The position numbers were made by a program, and so were the translations under genes. This document shows positions 49,557 through 63,896 of a stretch of DNA of 64,000 nucleotides, in pieces (the stretch's first letter is position 1; every line of letters begins with the position of its first letter). The stretch comes from Streptomyces sp. TG1A-8 (GTDB lineage Bacteria > Actinomycetota > Actinomycetes > Streptomycetales > Streptomycetaceae): the NCBI RefSeq assembly GCF_030499535.1, contig NZ_JASTLB010000001.1:4774001-4838000 (forward strand), written 5' to 3'. Under the pieces are notes generated by a model. That model was not told the DNA's origin. It ran no database searches and worked only from the letters and a program-made list of their open reading frames with translations.

Positions 49557-50852
49557 GTGAACCGCGACCTGACCATCACCGATGTCCGGCTCACGCCGAT
49601 CCTGGTCGCCGACCCGCCGCTGCTGAACACCCAGGGCGTCCACCAGCCGTACACGCCCCGCCTGATCGTGGAGGTCGTCACCGCCGACGGCGTCACCGGT
49701 GTCGGCGAGACCTACGGGGACACCAAGTACCTGGAACTCGCCCGTCCCTTCGCCGACCGGCTCCGGGGCCGCCGGGTCAGCGACGTGAACGGTCTGTTCA
49801 CGATCGCCGACGAGGTCGCCGTCGACGCCTCCCGGGTCCGGGACGCCGTCGACGTCGGCGGGCTGCGGGGCGTGCAGACCGCGGACAAGCTGCGCCTGTC
49901 CGTCGTCTCCGGATTCGAGGTCGCCTGCCTCGACGCCCTCGGCAAGGCCCTCGGCCTGCCCGTGCACGCCCTCCTCGGGGGCAAGGTCCGCGACGCCGTC
50001 GAGTACAGCGCCTACCTCTTCTACAAGCGCGCGGCCCACCCGGGGGGCGGGCCCGGCGAGAGGGACGACTGGGGCGAGGCCGTCGATCCGGCGGGGATCG
50101 TCGAGCAGGCGCGGCGCTTCACCGAGCGCCACGGCTTCACCTCCTTCAAGCTGAAGGGCGGCGTCTTCCCGCCGGACGAGGAGATCGCCGCGATCCGCGC
50201 CCTCGCCGAGGCCTTCCCCGGCCACCCGCTGCGCCTGGACCCCAACGGCGCCTGGTCGGTGGAGACCTCGCTGCGGGTGGCGGACGAGATCGGGGACGTC
50301 CTCGAATACCTGGAGGACCCCGCCCTCGGCACGCCCGCCATGGCCGAGGTGGCCGCCCGCACCGGCGTGCCGCTGGCCACCAACATGTGCGTGACCACCT
50401 TCGCCGAGATCGAGGAGGCGTTCACCCGCGGCGCCGTCCAGGTCGTGCTGTCCGACCACCACTACTGGGGCGGACTGCGCAACACCCAGCAACTCGCCGC
50501 GATCTGCCGCGCGTTCGGTGTCGGCGTGTCCATGCACTCCAACACCCACCTCGGGATCAGCCTCGCCGCGATGACCCACGTCGCCTCGACCGTCCCCGGC
50601 CTCCACCACGCCTGCGACTCCCACTACCCCTGGCAGTCGGAGGACGTCCTGACCCGGCGCCTCACCTTCGACGGCGGCCGGGTCACCGTCTCCGACGCCC
50701 CCGGTCTCGGCGTCGAACTCGACCGCGACCGGCTGGAGTTCCTGCACCGGCGCTGGCTGGACGACGACGGTGCCCTGCGCGACCGCGACGACGCGGCGGC
50801 CATGCGCGTCACCGACCCCGACTGGGTCACCCCGGCGGTCCCGCGCTGGTGA
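49557..50852 (+). CDS. Glucarate dehydratase (enolase superfamily)
   Basis: A 431-residue enolase-superfamily enzyme. Typical GlucD features are visible: 'GVGETYGDTKYLE', 'KLRLSVVSGFEVACLDALGK', the K-x-K pair in 'SFKLKGGVFPPDEE', metal ligands in 'RLDPNGAW' and 'EYLEDPA', and the base His-Asp dyad in 'SMHSNTHLGIS' and 'VLSDHHYWGG'. The reaction is dehydration of D-glucarate/L-idarate to 5-keto-4-deoxyglucarate. GTG start at 49557 with AGGAG 8-9 nt upstream. A PfkB sugar kinase follows after 114 bp, suggesting a sugar-acid utilisation unit. Confidence 0.88.
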   Translation: MNRDLTITDVRLTPILVADPPLLNTQGVHQPYTPRLIVEVVTADGVTGVGETYGDTKYLELARPFADRLRGRRVSDVNGLFTIADEVAVDASRVRDAVDVGGLRGVQTADKLRLSVVSGFEVACLDALGKALGLPVHALLGGKVRDAVEYSAYLFYKRAAHPGGGPGERDDWGEAVDPAGIVEQARRFTERHGFTSFKLKGGVFPPDEEIAAIRALAEAFPGHPLRLDPNGAWSVETSLRVADEIGDVLEYLEDPALGTPAMAEVAARTGVPLATNMCVTTFAEIEEAFTRGAVQVVLSDHHYWGGLRNTQQLAAICRAFGVGVSMHSNTHLGISLAAMTHVASTVPGLHHACDSHYPWQSEDVLTRRLTFDGGRVTVSDAPGLGVELDRDRLEFLHRRWLDDDGALRDRDDAAAMRVTDPDWVTPAVPRW

Positions 50853-50966
50853 CGCCCGGTCCGGCGGCATCCGGCGGCACCCGGCCCGGGTTCCCCCCGC
50901 CGACGCCCGGCCGCGGGCACCGTGGTGCACACTGGCCAGAACCCGCACCACGTCAGGGAGCGCACC

Positions 50967-52109
50967 GTGACCCCGTCCCACACCCTCGCCGGAGAGGAAC
51001 CGGAGCACCTCACCCGGGCGGCACGCCGCCAGGCCCGGATCGACCCGCTCGCCGCCCTGCGCGCACCCGGCGATCCACCCTGGGACGTCTACCTCACGGG
51101 CACCGTCTTCCTCGACATCGTCTTCACCGGCCTGGACTCGGCGCCCGTGCGCGGCACCGAGTCTTGGGCCCGGGGCATGGGCTCCAGCCCCGGCGGGATC
51201 GCCAACATGGCCGCCGCCCTCGCCCGCCTCGGCCTGCTGACGTCCCTCGCGGCGGCGTTCGGCGACGACCACTACGGCGAGTACTGCTGGGACGCGCTGG
51301 AGCAGGGCGAGGGCATCGACCTGTCGCCGTCGCGGACGGTGCCCGGCTGGCACTCGCCGGTGACCGTGTCCATGGCCTACGAGGGCGAACGGACGATGGT
51401 CTCCCACGGTCACGAACCGCCCCCCGGGGAACCGGCGCCCGACTGCCCGCCGCGCGCCCGTGCGGCCGTCGCGTCCCTCACCCCCGGCAGACCCGCGCCC
51501 TGGATCGCGCAGGCCGCCCGGCACGGCACCCGGATCTTCGCCGACGTCGGCTGGGACGACACCGGTGCCTGGGACCTCGCGGGCCTCGCCGACCTGCGGC
51601 ACTGCGAGGCGTTCCTGCCCAACGCCGAGGAGGCGATGCGCTACACCCGGGCCGGCTGCCCGCGGGCGGCGGCGCACGCCCTGACCGAGCACGTGCCGCT
51701 GGCCGTCGTCACGCTCGGCGCGGAGGGGGCGTACGCGGTGGACCGGCGCACGGGGGAGGCCGCCGAGGTGCCCGCGATCGCCGTGGAGGCGCTGGACCCC
51801 ACCGGCGCCGGGGACGTCTTCGTGGCCGGGTTCGTCACCGGCACGCTGGCCGGCTGGCCACTGGCGGACCGGCTGGCCTTCGCGGGGCTCACGGCGGCCC
51901 TGTCCGTCCAGGAGTTCGGCGGTTCCCTGTCGGCGCCCGGCTGGGCGGAGATCGGGTCGTGGTGGCGCAAGGTGCAGTCCGTGCCGGGGCAGGACCCGAC
52001 GGCCCTGCGCCGGTACGCCTTCCTGGACGGCCTGGTCCCGGAGGAACAGAGCCGTCCCTGGCCGCTGCGCCGGGCCGTGCCGACGATCGGCTTCCGCGGC
52101 CCGGCGTAG
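50967..52109 (+). CDS. PfkB family carbohydrate kinase
   Basis: A 380-residue ribokinase-fold kinase. The early 'GSSPGGIANMAAALARLGL' is the PfkB signature 1 region and 'DPTGAGDVFVAGFV' near residue 275 contains the catalytic Asp with the anion hole (signature 2). A ~40-residue N-terminal extension precedes 'WDVYLTGTVFLDIVF'. GTG start at 50967 after CAGGGAG; an upstream GTG at 50922 has no ribosome-binding site. Next to glucarate dehydratase, a keto-deoxy-sugar or sugar substrate seems likely, but the sequence does not fix it. Confidence 0.87.
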   Translation: MTPSHTLAGEEPEHLTRAARRQARIDPLAALRAPGDPPWDVYLTGTVFLDIVFTGLDSAPVRGTESWARGMGSSPGGIANMAAALARLGLLTSLAAAFGDDHYGEYCWDALEQGEGIDLSPSRTVPGWHSPVTVSMAYEGERTMVSHGHEPPPGEPAPDCPPRARAAVASLTPGRPAPWIAQAARHGTRIFADVGWDDTGAWDLAGLADLRHCEAFLPNAEEAMRYTRAGCPRAAAHALTEHVPLAVVTLGAEGAYAVDRRTGEAAEVPAIAVEALDPTGAGDVFVAGFVTGTLAGWPLADRLAFAGLTAALSVQEFGGSLSAPGWAEIGSWWRKVQSVPGQDPTALRRYAFLDGLVPEEQSRPWPLRRAVPTIGFRGPA

Positions 52110-52143
52110 GCCGCCCGGGAGGAGGCGGGGCGGGCCCGGCGCC

Positions 52144-52497
52144 TCAGCCGGCCGGGACCGTCAGCCGCAGCGTCCCGTCCGGGGCGGCCAGCAGCACCGG
52201 GGTGTCCGCCCCGCCCAGGTCGGCCACGGCCGCCCGGTCCTCCGCCGTGACCTCCTGCGCCCCGCTGACCACGGCCGCCGCCTCCAGCGACTTCGCGCCG
52301 GACGCCACGGCCATGGCGACCGCCGTGCGCAGAGCGCTCAGGCGCAGCGAGGGCAGCGTCACCGATCCGGCGACGTAGGTGCGTCCGGTCTCGTCCCGCA
52401 CGGCGGCCCCCTCGGGCACACCGTTGCGGGCCCGGGCGGAACGGGCCAGCGTGACGATCTTGCGGTCCTCGGGGTCGAGCTCGTTGCTGTCGGTCAT
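52144..52497 (-). CDS. Cytidine-deaminase-fold protein lacking zinc and catalytic residues
   Basis: A 117-residue protein with overall length and pattern of a homotetrameric cytidine deaminase ('DRKIVTLARSARARNGVPEG', 'AAVRDETGRTYVAGSV'). The catalytic C/H-A-E motif reads 'LSALRTAVAMA', the P-C-x-x-C motif is missing, and the whole protein contains no cysteine. It therefore cannot hold the usual zinc ion and is probably a structural or regulatory relative. It lies after the corC-yjbR genes but has its own TATGCT element 6 nt before the ATG. Similar degenerate proteins occur near era/phoH in actinobacteria, from memory. Confidence 0.75.
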   Translation of the reverse strand: MTDSNELDPEDRKIVTLARSARARNGVPEGAAVRDETGRTYVAGSVTLPSLRLSALRTAVAMAVASGAKSLEAAAVVSGAQEVTAEDRAAVADLGGADTPVLLAAPDGTLRLTVPAG

Positions 52498-52503
52498 GCC
52501 CCG

Positions 52504-52509
52504 AGCATA
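52504..52509 (-). promoter_or_regulatory. Leaderless-type -10 element (TATGCT) of the deaminase-fold gene
   Basis: Minus strand; ends 6 nt before the ATG at 52497. Confidence 0.5.
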
Positions 52510-52548
52510 CGAAGCCGCGAGGCGGCCGGGGCAGTCACCCCGGCCCGT

Positions 52549-52908
52549 TCACGGCCGGTCCAGCCGCAGCCGCTGCGCCCTGGGCAGCCCCGCGACGACG
52601 AGGTCGTACGAGTCCTCGACCAGCTCCCTCACCAGCCGGCCGGGCAGACCGCCGGCCACCGTCACGGTGTTCCAGTGCCGCTTGTTCATGTGGTAACCGG
52701 GGACGATCAGGCCCTCGTACCCGGTGCGCAGCCGGACCGCGTCGTCCGGGTCGCACTTGAGGTTGACCGTCAGGGGCCGCGCGTCCAGGTCCGTCAGGGC
52801 GAACACCTTGCCCAGCACCTTGAAGACGGAGGTCCGCGGGCCGAACGGGAAGTCCTCCACGGCCCCGTTGAAGGACAGGCACAGGGCGCGCAGCTCCCGA
52901 GGCGTCAC
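52549..52908 (-). CDS. MmcQ/YjbR family protein
   Basis: A 119-residue small protein: 'MTPRELRALCLSFNGAVEDF' at the N-terminus, 'FGPRTSVFKVLGKVFAL', 'LTVNLKCDPDDAVRLR' and 'YHMNKRHWNTVTV', all standard for the YjbR fold (double-stranded-DNA-binding-like). The biochemical function is unknown in the family. The GTG start overlaps the corC stop (GTGA, 52905-52908), so it is translated with corC and forms the end of the phoH-ybeY-corC operon. Confidence 0.9.
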   Translation of the reverse strand: MTPRELRALCLSFNGAVEDFPFGPRTSVFKVLGKVFALTDLDARPLTVNLKCDPDDAVRLRTGYEGLIVPGYHMNKRHWNTVTVAGGLPGRLVRELVEDSYDLVVAGLPRAQRLRLDRP

Positions 52909-54212
52909 CCGGACTCCTCCTCGCCGGCCGGCACCAGGGCCGGCGCCACGGGCTCCACCAGCACCGTCACGATCTTGTTCCGGCGGCCGGCCGCCGCCTC
53001 CGCCGTCAGCCGGAGCCTGCGCCCGTCGGGCAGCTCGACCTCGGCCGAGGCACCGGCGATGGGCACGCGGCCGAGCGACTTGGCGAGCAGCCCGCCGACG
53101 GTCTCCACGTCCTCGTCGTCGTACTCCTCCAGGCCGTACAGCTCGCCCAGGTCGGTGATGTCCAGGCGCGCGGTGACCCGGTACCGGCCGTCGCCGAGGT
53201 CCTCCACGGGCGGCAGTTCCCGGTCGTACTCGTCGGTGATCTCGCCGACGATCTCCTCCAGGATGTCCTCGATGGTGACGATGCCGGCGGTGCCGCCGTA
53301 CTCGTCGATGACCACGGCGACGTGGTTGCGTTCCTTCTGCATCTCGCGCAGCAGGTCGCCGGCGTTCTTGGTGTCCGGGACGAAGACGGCCGGCCGCATC
53401 ATCGTGGACACCGGGTCGCCCTCCGCGTCCCGGCTGATGTGCGTCCTGCGGACCAGGTCCTTCAGGTACACGATCCCCACGATGTCGTCCTCGCTCTCCC
53501 CGGTGACCGGTATCCGGGAGAAACCGGAGCGCAGGGCGAGGGTGAGGGCCTGCCGGATGGTCTTGTAGCGCTCGATGACGACCAAGTCCGTCCGCGGCAC
53601 CATCACCTCGCGCGCCAGGGTGTCGCCCAGCTCGAAGACCGAGTGCACCATGCGGCGCTCCTCGTCCTCGATCAGCGACTCCTTCTCGGCCAGGTCGACC
53701 AGCGCGCGCAGCTCCGCCTCGGACGCGAACGGCCCGCGGCGGAAGCCCTTGCCCGGGGTGAGCGCGTTGCCGATGAGGATCAGCAGCGACGGAATGGGGC
53801 CCAGCACCCGGGCCAGCGGCAGCAGCACGTACGCCGCCGCCGTCGCGGTGTTCAGCGGGTGCTGGCGGCCGATGGTGCGCGGGGAGACGCCCACGGCGAC
53901 GTACGACACCAGGACCATCACGCCGATGGCGACCAGCAGCGCCTGCCAGGTCGCCGGGAACTGCTGCAGGCAGGCGTACGTCACCAGGGCCGCCGCCGCC
54001 ATCTCGCAGGCGACGCGGACCAGCAGGGCCAGGTTGAGGTAACGGGTGGGGTCGGCGGCGATCTGCGCCAGCCGGGCACCGCCCCGGCGGCCGGACTTCG
54101 CCGCCTCCTCGGCGCGGAAGCTGGAGACCCGGGCCAGGCCCGCCTCCGCGCAGGCGGCGAGCCAGGCCACGACGACCAGCGCGACCGCGCCGACCACGAT
54201 CTGCGGACTCAT
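52905..54212 (-). CDS. CNNM/CorC-type membrane protein with CBS pair
   Basis: A 435-residue protein. An N-terminal DUF21 domain of about four membrane helices (residues ~1-180) is followed by two CBS domains (about 205-330: 'VPRTDLVVIERYKTIRQAL', 'EYGGTAGIVTIEDILEEIVG') and a C-terminal CorC/HlyC transporter-associated domain. Members take part in Mg2+/Co2+ transport or its control; older annotation says hemolysin. The place after ybeY agrees with the conserved phoH-ybeY-corC order. Confidence 0.92.
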   Translation of the reverse strand: MSPQIVVGAVALVVVAWLAACAEAGLARVSSFRAEEAAKSGRRGGARLAQIAADPTRYLNLALLVRVACEMAAAALVTYACLQQFPATWQALLVAIGVMVLVSYVAVGVSPRTIGRQHPLNTATAAAYVLLPLARVLGPIPSLLILIGNALTPGKGFRRGPFASEAELRALVDLAEKESLIEDEERRMVHSVFELGDTLAREVMVPRTDLVVIERYKTIRQALTLALRSGFSRIPVTGESEDDIVGIVYLKDLVRRTHISRDAEGDPVSTMMRPAVFVPDTKNAGDLLREMQKERNHVAVVIDEYGGTAGIVTIEDILEEIVGEITDEYDRELPPVEDLGDGRYRVTARLDITDLGELYGLEEYDDEDVETVGGLLAKSLGRVPIAGASAEVELPDGRRLRLTAEAAAGRRNKIVTVLVEPVAPALVPAGEEESG

Positions 54213-54228
54213 GCGAGGACGGCCCGCC

Positions 54229-54726
54229 CTACGAGACGGTCGGCGCCGGGGAGGGCCCGGTCAGCCCCCGCTCGGCCCGCCAGCCGTCGACGATGGCGGC
54301 CTGCAGCCCGAACATCTCGGCCTTCTCGTCGGGCTCCTCGTGGTCGTAGCCGAGCAGGTGCAGCACCCCGTGGACGGTGAGCAGCTGCAGCTCCTCGTCC
54401 ATCGAGTGCTGCGTCGGCGCCTCCGCGCCCTGCTTCGCGGCGACCTCCGGGCACAGCACGATGTCCCCGAGCAGCCCCTGCGGGGGCTCGTCGTCGTCCT
54501 TCGACGGCGGACGCAGCTCGTCCATGGGGAAGGACATGACGTCGGTCGGGCCCGGCAGGTCCATCCACTGGAGGTGCAGCTGCTCCATGGCGTCGGCGTC
54601 CACGACGATCACCGACAGCTCGGAGAGCGGGTGGATGCGCATCCGGGCGAGCGCGTAGCGGGCGACGTCGAGGATCGCCTGCTCGTCGACCTCGGTGCCG
54701 GACTCGTTGTTGACGTCGATCGACAT
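54229..54726 (-). CDS. ybeY: Endoribonuclease YbeY
   Basis: A 165-residue metal-dependent RNase with the zinc motif H-G-x-L-H-L-x-G-Y-D-H in '[13 protein letters not shown]' near residue 117. It helps 16S rRNA 3'-end maturation and ribosome quality control. The central part has an acidic insert ('[12 protein letters not shown]'). It lies 12 bp after phoH and 16 bp before corC, clearly one operon. ATG start at 54726. Confidence 0.96.
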   Translation of the reverse strand: MSIDVNNESGTEVDEQAILDVARYALARMRIHPLSELSVIVVDADAMEQLHLQWMDLPGPTDVMSFPMDELRPPSKDDDEPPQGLLGDIVLCPEVAAKQGAEAPTQHSMDEELQLLTVHGVLHLLGYDHEEPDEKAEMFGLQAAIVDGWRAERGLTGPSPAPTVS

Positions 54727-54738
54727 GCTGGTGCTGGT

Positions 54739-55818
<1,080 letters not shown>

Positions 55819-56000
55819 GGGCCGGCGCTGTAGGCCTGCGGTTCCTCCTCGTCACGGCCGCGTAGCTGAGGGCGGCCTCGCACTGTCCAGGGTACGACGG
55901 TGCGCCGACACCGGCGCAGGACTTTCCGACCGGCCGCCGCGGGAGGGCGGCGCGGGACGGCGCGGGCGCGGCGCGGGGGCGGCCGGGGGCCGCCCGGTGG

Positions 56001-58798
<2,798 letters not shown>

Positions 58799-58814
58799 CG
58801 CCCGGCGGGGGCGG

Positions 58815-59483
58815 GCCGGACCGGGCCGTGGGAGTTGGCGATGCCGGTGTCCGCCGCCCCGGCCGCGCGCAGCGCCCGTACCGCGAGGCCGTGGGCGAGG
58901 AGTTGGTGGTGGGCGACCGGGAGCGCGTCGAGGAGGAGCCGCCCGCCGGGGGCGTGGGTGCCCGGGGCGTGCCCCGGGCACGTGTGCTCGGCGGGTTCGT
59001 TGAGGGTGATCCACTTCCGGACGCGGTCCCCGAGCCGTTCCGCGACGGTGGACGCGTACGCGGCGAACCGCTCCGCCGTGTCCCGCTCCCGCCAGTCCAG
59101 CGAGGCGGGCAGGTCCCAGTGGAAGAGGGTGGGCACGGGCCGCACCCCCGCCGCGCACACCTCGTCCACCAGGCGGTCGTGGAAGTCCAGGCCGCCGGGG
59201 GAGTTCACCCGGGGCCGGGAGACGGAGAAGCGGTACGCGCCCACGCCGAGGCCGGCCAGGAGCGCCGCGTCCTCCCGGTAGCGGTGGTAGTGGTCGCAGG
59301 CCACCGCCGCCGTCGAGCCGTCCTCCCCCCGCCCCGGCTCGGCCGTGAACACGTCCCACACCGACGCCTCGCGCTCCTCGGCGGCCCCTCGATCTGGTGC
59401 GCCGAGGTCGAGACGCCCCACGGGAAACCGGCCGGGAAGCGCGGGAACGGGGCCGGGCCGCCGCCCGGTGCGTCAGTCGCCAT
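58815..59483 (-). pseudogene. Broken family 1 glycoside hydrolase (beta-glucosidase) remnant
   Basis: The reading starts at an ATG (59483) with 'FPAGFPWGVSTSAHQIEG', the usual GH1 opening, then loses frame at a run of four C (59385-59388). Similarity continues in another frame: 'REASVWDVFTAEPG', 'DHYHRYREDAALLAGLGVGA', 'YRFSVSRPRV', 'FHWDLPASLDW' and the catalytic-acid motif 'WITLNEPAEH'. After 'GIANSHGPV' the similarity stops at the end of era, so about half the enzyme, including the nucleophile 'TENG' region, is missing. Frameshift plus truncation indicate a dead gene. Confidence 0.82.
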
Positions 59484-59583
59484 GGCCGGATCGTCGGCAC
59501 CGCGGTGGGGGGAGTCAACGCCCCGGTGCCGCACGGGCGTCGCGGCACCCGGCGGTCGCCGGGGAGGACGCCGCCGGCACCCG

Positions 59584-59850
59584 TCAGGCGCCCTCCTTCA
59601 GCACGCGGGAGATCAGCTCCCGCTGGTCCTCGCTGAGTCGCGGGTCGGCCGCGTGGACCGTGCGGCCGTCCACCGTGATCTCGTAGCGGAAGCCGTCCGG
59701 GACCCCCGCCGGGGGCGCGGCCCGGCCGTCGGCGAGGGCCCGTTCGGCCAGGGCCCGCCACTCACCGGCGTCGGGCCGGCTCGAGGTGTCCACCTCGGCC
59801 CGGCGCTCGATGCCCGCGAAACCGCCCGTGCGCCGTACTCGAATCCGCAT
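59584..59850 (-). CDS. Emfourin-like inhibitor of the adjacent M4 protease
   Basis: An 88-residue small protein beginning 'MRIRVRRTGGFAGIERRAEV' and ending 'LSEDQRELISRVLKEG', the layout of the protealysin inhibitor emfourin as I remember it. It lies directly downstream of a protealysin-like M4 protease on the same strand (21-bp gap), the standard arrangement of such pairs. It would bind the active site of the partner inside the cell. There is no signal peptide. Family assignment is by N-terminal pattern and context. Confidence 0.75.
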   Translation of the reverse strand: MRIRVRRTGGFAGIERRAEVDTSSRPDAGEWRALAERALADGRAAPPAGVPDGFRYEITVDGRTVHAADPRLSEDQRELISRVLKEGA

Positions 59851-59871
59851 GGGTCACTGTGTAGTACGGAT

Positions 59872-60942
59872 TCACGGCGTCCGCACCCCGACCTCCTCCC
59901 ACGCCTTCTGCACGGCCCGGGTCTCGTCGCCGGCGCCGTAGCGTTCCCGGGCCGCCTCGACGGTCAGGGCGGCGAAGTCGGCGAACAGCGCGTCCTGCCG
60001 CAGCCCGCCGCCGGTCAGCGTGTCGTACCAGATCCGGCCGGCCTTCTCCCAGGCGTAGCCACCCAGGGCGGTGGCGGCCAGGTAGAAGGCGTGGTTCGGG
60101 ATGCCGGAGTTGATGTGCACGCCGCCGTTGTCGCGGCCGGTGCGCACGTAGTCCTCCATGGTCGCCGGCTGCGGGTCCCTGCCGAGGACGTCGTCGTCGT
60201 ACGCCGTGCCCGGCGCCTTCATCGAGCGCAGCGCGCTCCCGGTGACGCGCGGGGCGAGCAGCCCGGCGCCGATCAGCCAGTCGGCCTCGGCGGCGGTCTG
60301 CCGCAGCGCGTACTGCTTGATCAGCGAGCCGAAGACGTCGGAGAGCGACTCGTTCAGCGCGCCCGGCTGGCCGAAGTAGGTGAGGTTGGCGGTGTGCTGG
60401 GTGACGCCGTGGGTCAGCTCGTGCCCGATGACGTCGACGGGGATGGTGAAGTCCAGGAAGATCTCGCCGTCGCCGTCGCCGAAGACCATCCGCTCGCCGT
60501 CCCAGAAGGCGTTGTCGTAGTCCTCGCCGAAGTGCACGGTGGCGTCCAGCGGCAGCCCGCGGTCGTCGATGGAGTGCCGGCCGTACGCCTTCAGGTACAG
60601 CTCGAAGGTGGCCCCGAGGCCCGCGTAGGCGCGGTTGACGGAGGCGTCCGGACCCGGCTCGGAGCCCTCCTCGCGGACCTCGGCGCCGGGAAGGTCCCGG
60701 GTGTGCCGGGCGTCGTAGACGGTGCGGTGCGGCCGGTCGGCGGCGGCGTCCGCGGGCGGGGCGGCCGTGGGCGCCCCGATCACCGTGGTCAGGCGGCGGC
60801 GGGTGCGCTGGAGGGCGTCGTGCTCCAGGGAGCGGCGGGCGGGGCCGGAGAGCGCGGGGTCCTCGTTGCGGGCGAGCCGGTCGAGGACGTGCGGTGGCAC
60901 GATCGTGCAGAAGACGGGCTGGAAGCCCCCGTTGGTGGTCAT
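59872..60942 (-). CDS. Protealysin-like M4 zinc metalloprotease
   Basis: A 356-residue M4 (thermolysin-family) protease with 'HELTH' at about residues 174-178 and the third ligand Glu in 'GALNESLSDVFG', plus 'VHINSGIPNHAFY' near the C-terminus. It lacks a signal peptide and a long FTP propeptide. Instead it begins 'FCTIVPPHVLDRLAR', which holds the Cys/Pro-Pro-x-Leu motif of the short protealysin-type propeptide. Such proteases act or at least mature inside the cell. ATG at 60942 with AAGG about 8 nt upstream; the longer form from 61023 has no such site. Confidence 0.9.
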   Translation of the reverse strand: MTTNGGFQPVFCTIVPPHVLDRLARNEDPALSGPARRSLEHDALQRTRRRLTTVIGAPTAAPPADAAADRPHRTVYDARHTRDLPGAEVREEGSEPGPDASVNRAYAGLGATFELYLKAYGRHSIDDRGLPLDATVHFGEDYDNAFWDGERMVFGDGDGEIFLDFTIPVDVIGHELTHGVTQHTANLTYFGQPGALNESLSDVFGSLIKQYALRQTAAEADWLIGAGLLAPRVTGSALRSMKAPGTAYDDDVLGRDPQPATMEDYVRTGRDNGGVHINSGIPNHAFYLAATALGGYAWEKAGRIWYDTLTGGGLRQDALFADFAALTVEAARERYGAGDETRAVQKAWEEVGVRTP

Positions 60943-61117
60943 ACCGGGCACCTTCGCACTGCGTGACGGCCCTGTCACCACTCGCCACCGTGATTGGTGA
61001 AATGCCGGGACATTCGGCGCCACGCAGGGTCACGAAGTGGTATGACGCACTTTTCGTCTCGTTTGTCCGGGCGGTCCCGCATACTGGAACAGGCCCGCAC
61101 GCCGGGTGCGGCTCGGC

Positions 61118-61123
61118 TAGGCT
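61118..61123 (+). promoter_or_regulatory. -10 element (TAGGCT) of the leuA leader transcript
   Basis: Ends 10 nt before the leader peptide ATG, giving a very short or no untranslated leader before it. Confidence 0.5.
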
Positions 61124-61133
61124 GCGGAACATC

Positions 61134-63016
<1,883 letters not shown>

Positions 63017-63200
63017 CGCCCCTGACCGGCTCTTTCGGGGCCCCGGCCGCCGTGCACGGCGGCCGGGGCCCCGTCGGTTATCGGCCACCGCGCCGACGAG
63101 GTCACGGAAAGGTCTCGTCCGGGGTACTGACTCAGGCTCCGTGGTGTGGCTAACATCACGCCAGCACGGCGATGCTGCCGTGCGGTTACGGAGGTGCGAC

Positions 63201-63896
63201 GTGCTGCCAGTACGGGGACGAGACGGCCGTGCCACCAGGGCTGTGCGCATCCTGGGCACCCGCACCGCGTGGACACCCGTGGGGGACGGCGAGTTCTTCT
63301 GCCCCGGCTGCGGGGGCGACCGCAACTACCAGCGGCTCACCGGCCGCCGCCGCGTCACCCTCCTCGGGCTGCCCGTCCTGCCCCGCGGGTCGGCCGGACC
63401 GGTCGTGGAGTGCGCCGCCTGCCGCCACCACTACGGCACCGACGTCCTCGGCCACCCCACCACCCGTCGCTTCTCCGCGATGCTCCGCGACGCCGCGCAC
63501 ACCGTCGCCCTCGCCGTGCTGGCCGCGGGCGGCACCTCCTCCCGCACGGCCCTGGAGACGGCCGCCGCCACCGTCCGCGCGGCCGGCTTCGACGACTGCA
63601 CGGAGGACCAGCTGGCCGCCCTGGTCGAGGCCCTCGCCGCCGACACCGGCCGGGTCCTGGGCGGGCCGTGCGGGGCCGGCCTGACCATAGAGCTGCACGA
63701 GGCCCTCGACCCGCTGGCCCCGCACCTGGCCCCGGCGGGCCGCGAGTCCCTCTTCCTGCAGGGCGCCCGCATCGCCCTGGCCGACGGCCCCTACACCCCC
63801 GCCGAACGCGGCGCCCTGACCACCGTCGGCGCGGCGCTGACCATCCGCGCCGACGACGTGACCCGGCTGCTGGCCGCCGCGCGGACCCCGTCCTGA
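63201..63896 (+). CDS. Zinc-ribbon protein with TerB-like domain
   Basis: A 231-residue soluble protein. Near residues 34-80 it has two Cys pairs ('CPGCGGDRNYQ' and 'CAACRHHYG') that form a zinc ribbon. The remaining ~150 residues are helical and carry a TerB-like pattern ('ALETAAATVRAAGFDDCTED', 'QGARIALADGPYTPAERGAL'). TerB-type domains occur in tellurite/stress systems but also as general metal-binding helical bundles. The GTG at 63201 has GGAGG 6 nt upstream; the GTG at 63141 has none. No ter operon partner is in the window. The last 104 bp of the window hold no gene. Confidence 0.78.
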   Translation: MLPVRGRDGRATRAVRILGTRTAWTPVGDGEFFCPGCGGDRNYQRLTGRRRVTLLGLPVLPRGSAGPVVECAACRHHYGTDVLGHPTTRRFSAMLRDAAHTVALAVLAAGGTSSRTALETAAATVRAAGFDDCTEDQLAALVEALAADTGRVLGGPCGAGLTIELHEALDPLAPHLAPAGRESLFLQGARIALADGPYTPAERGALTTVGAALTIRADDVTRLLAAARTPS

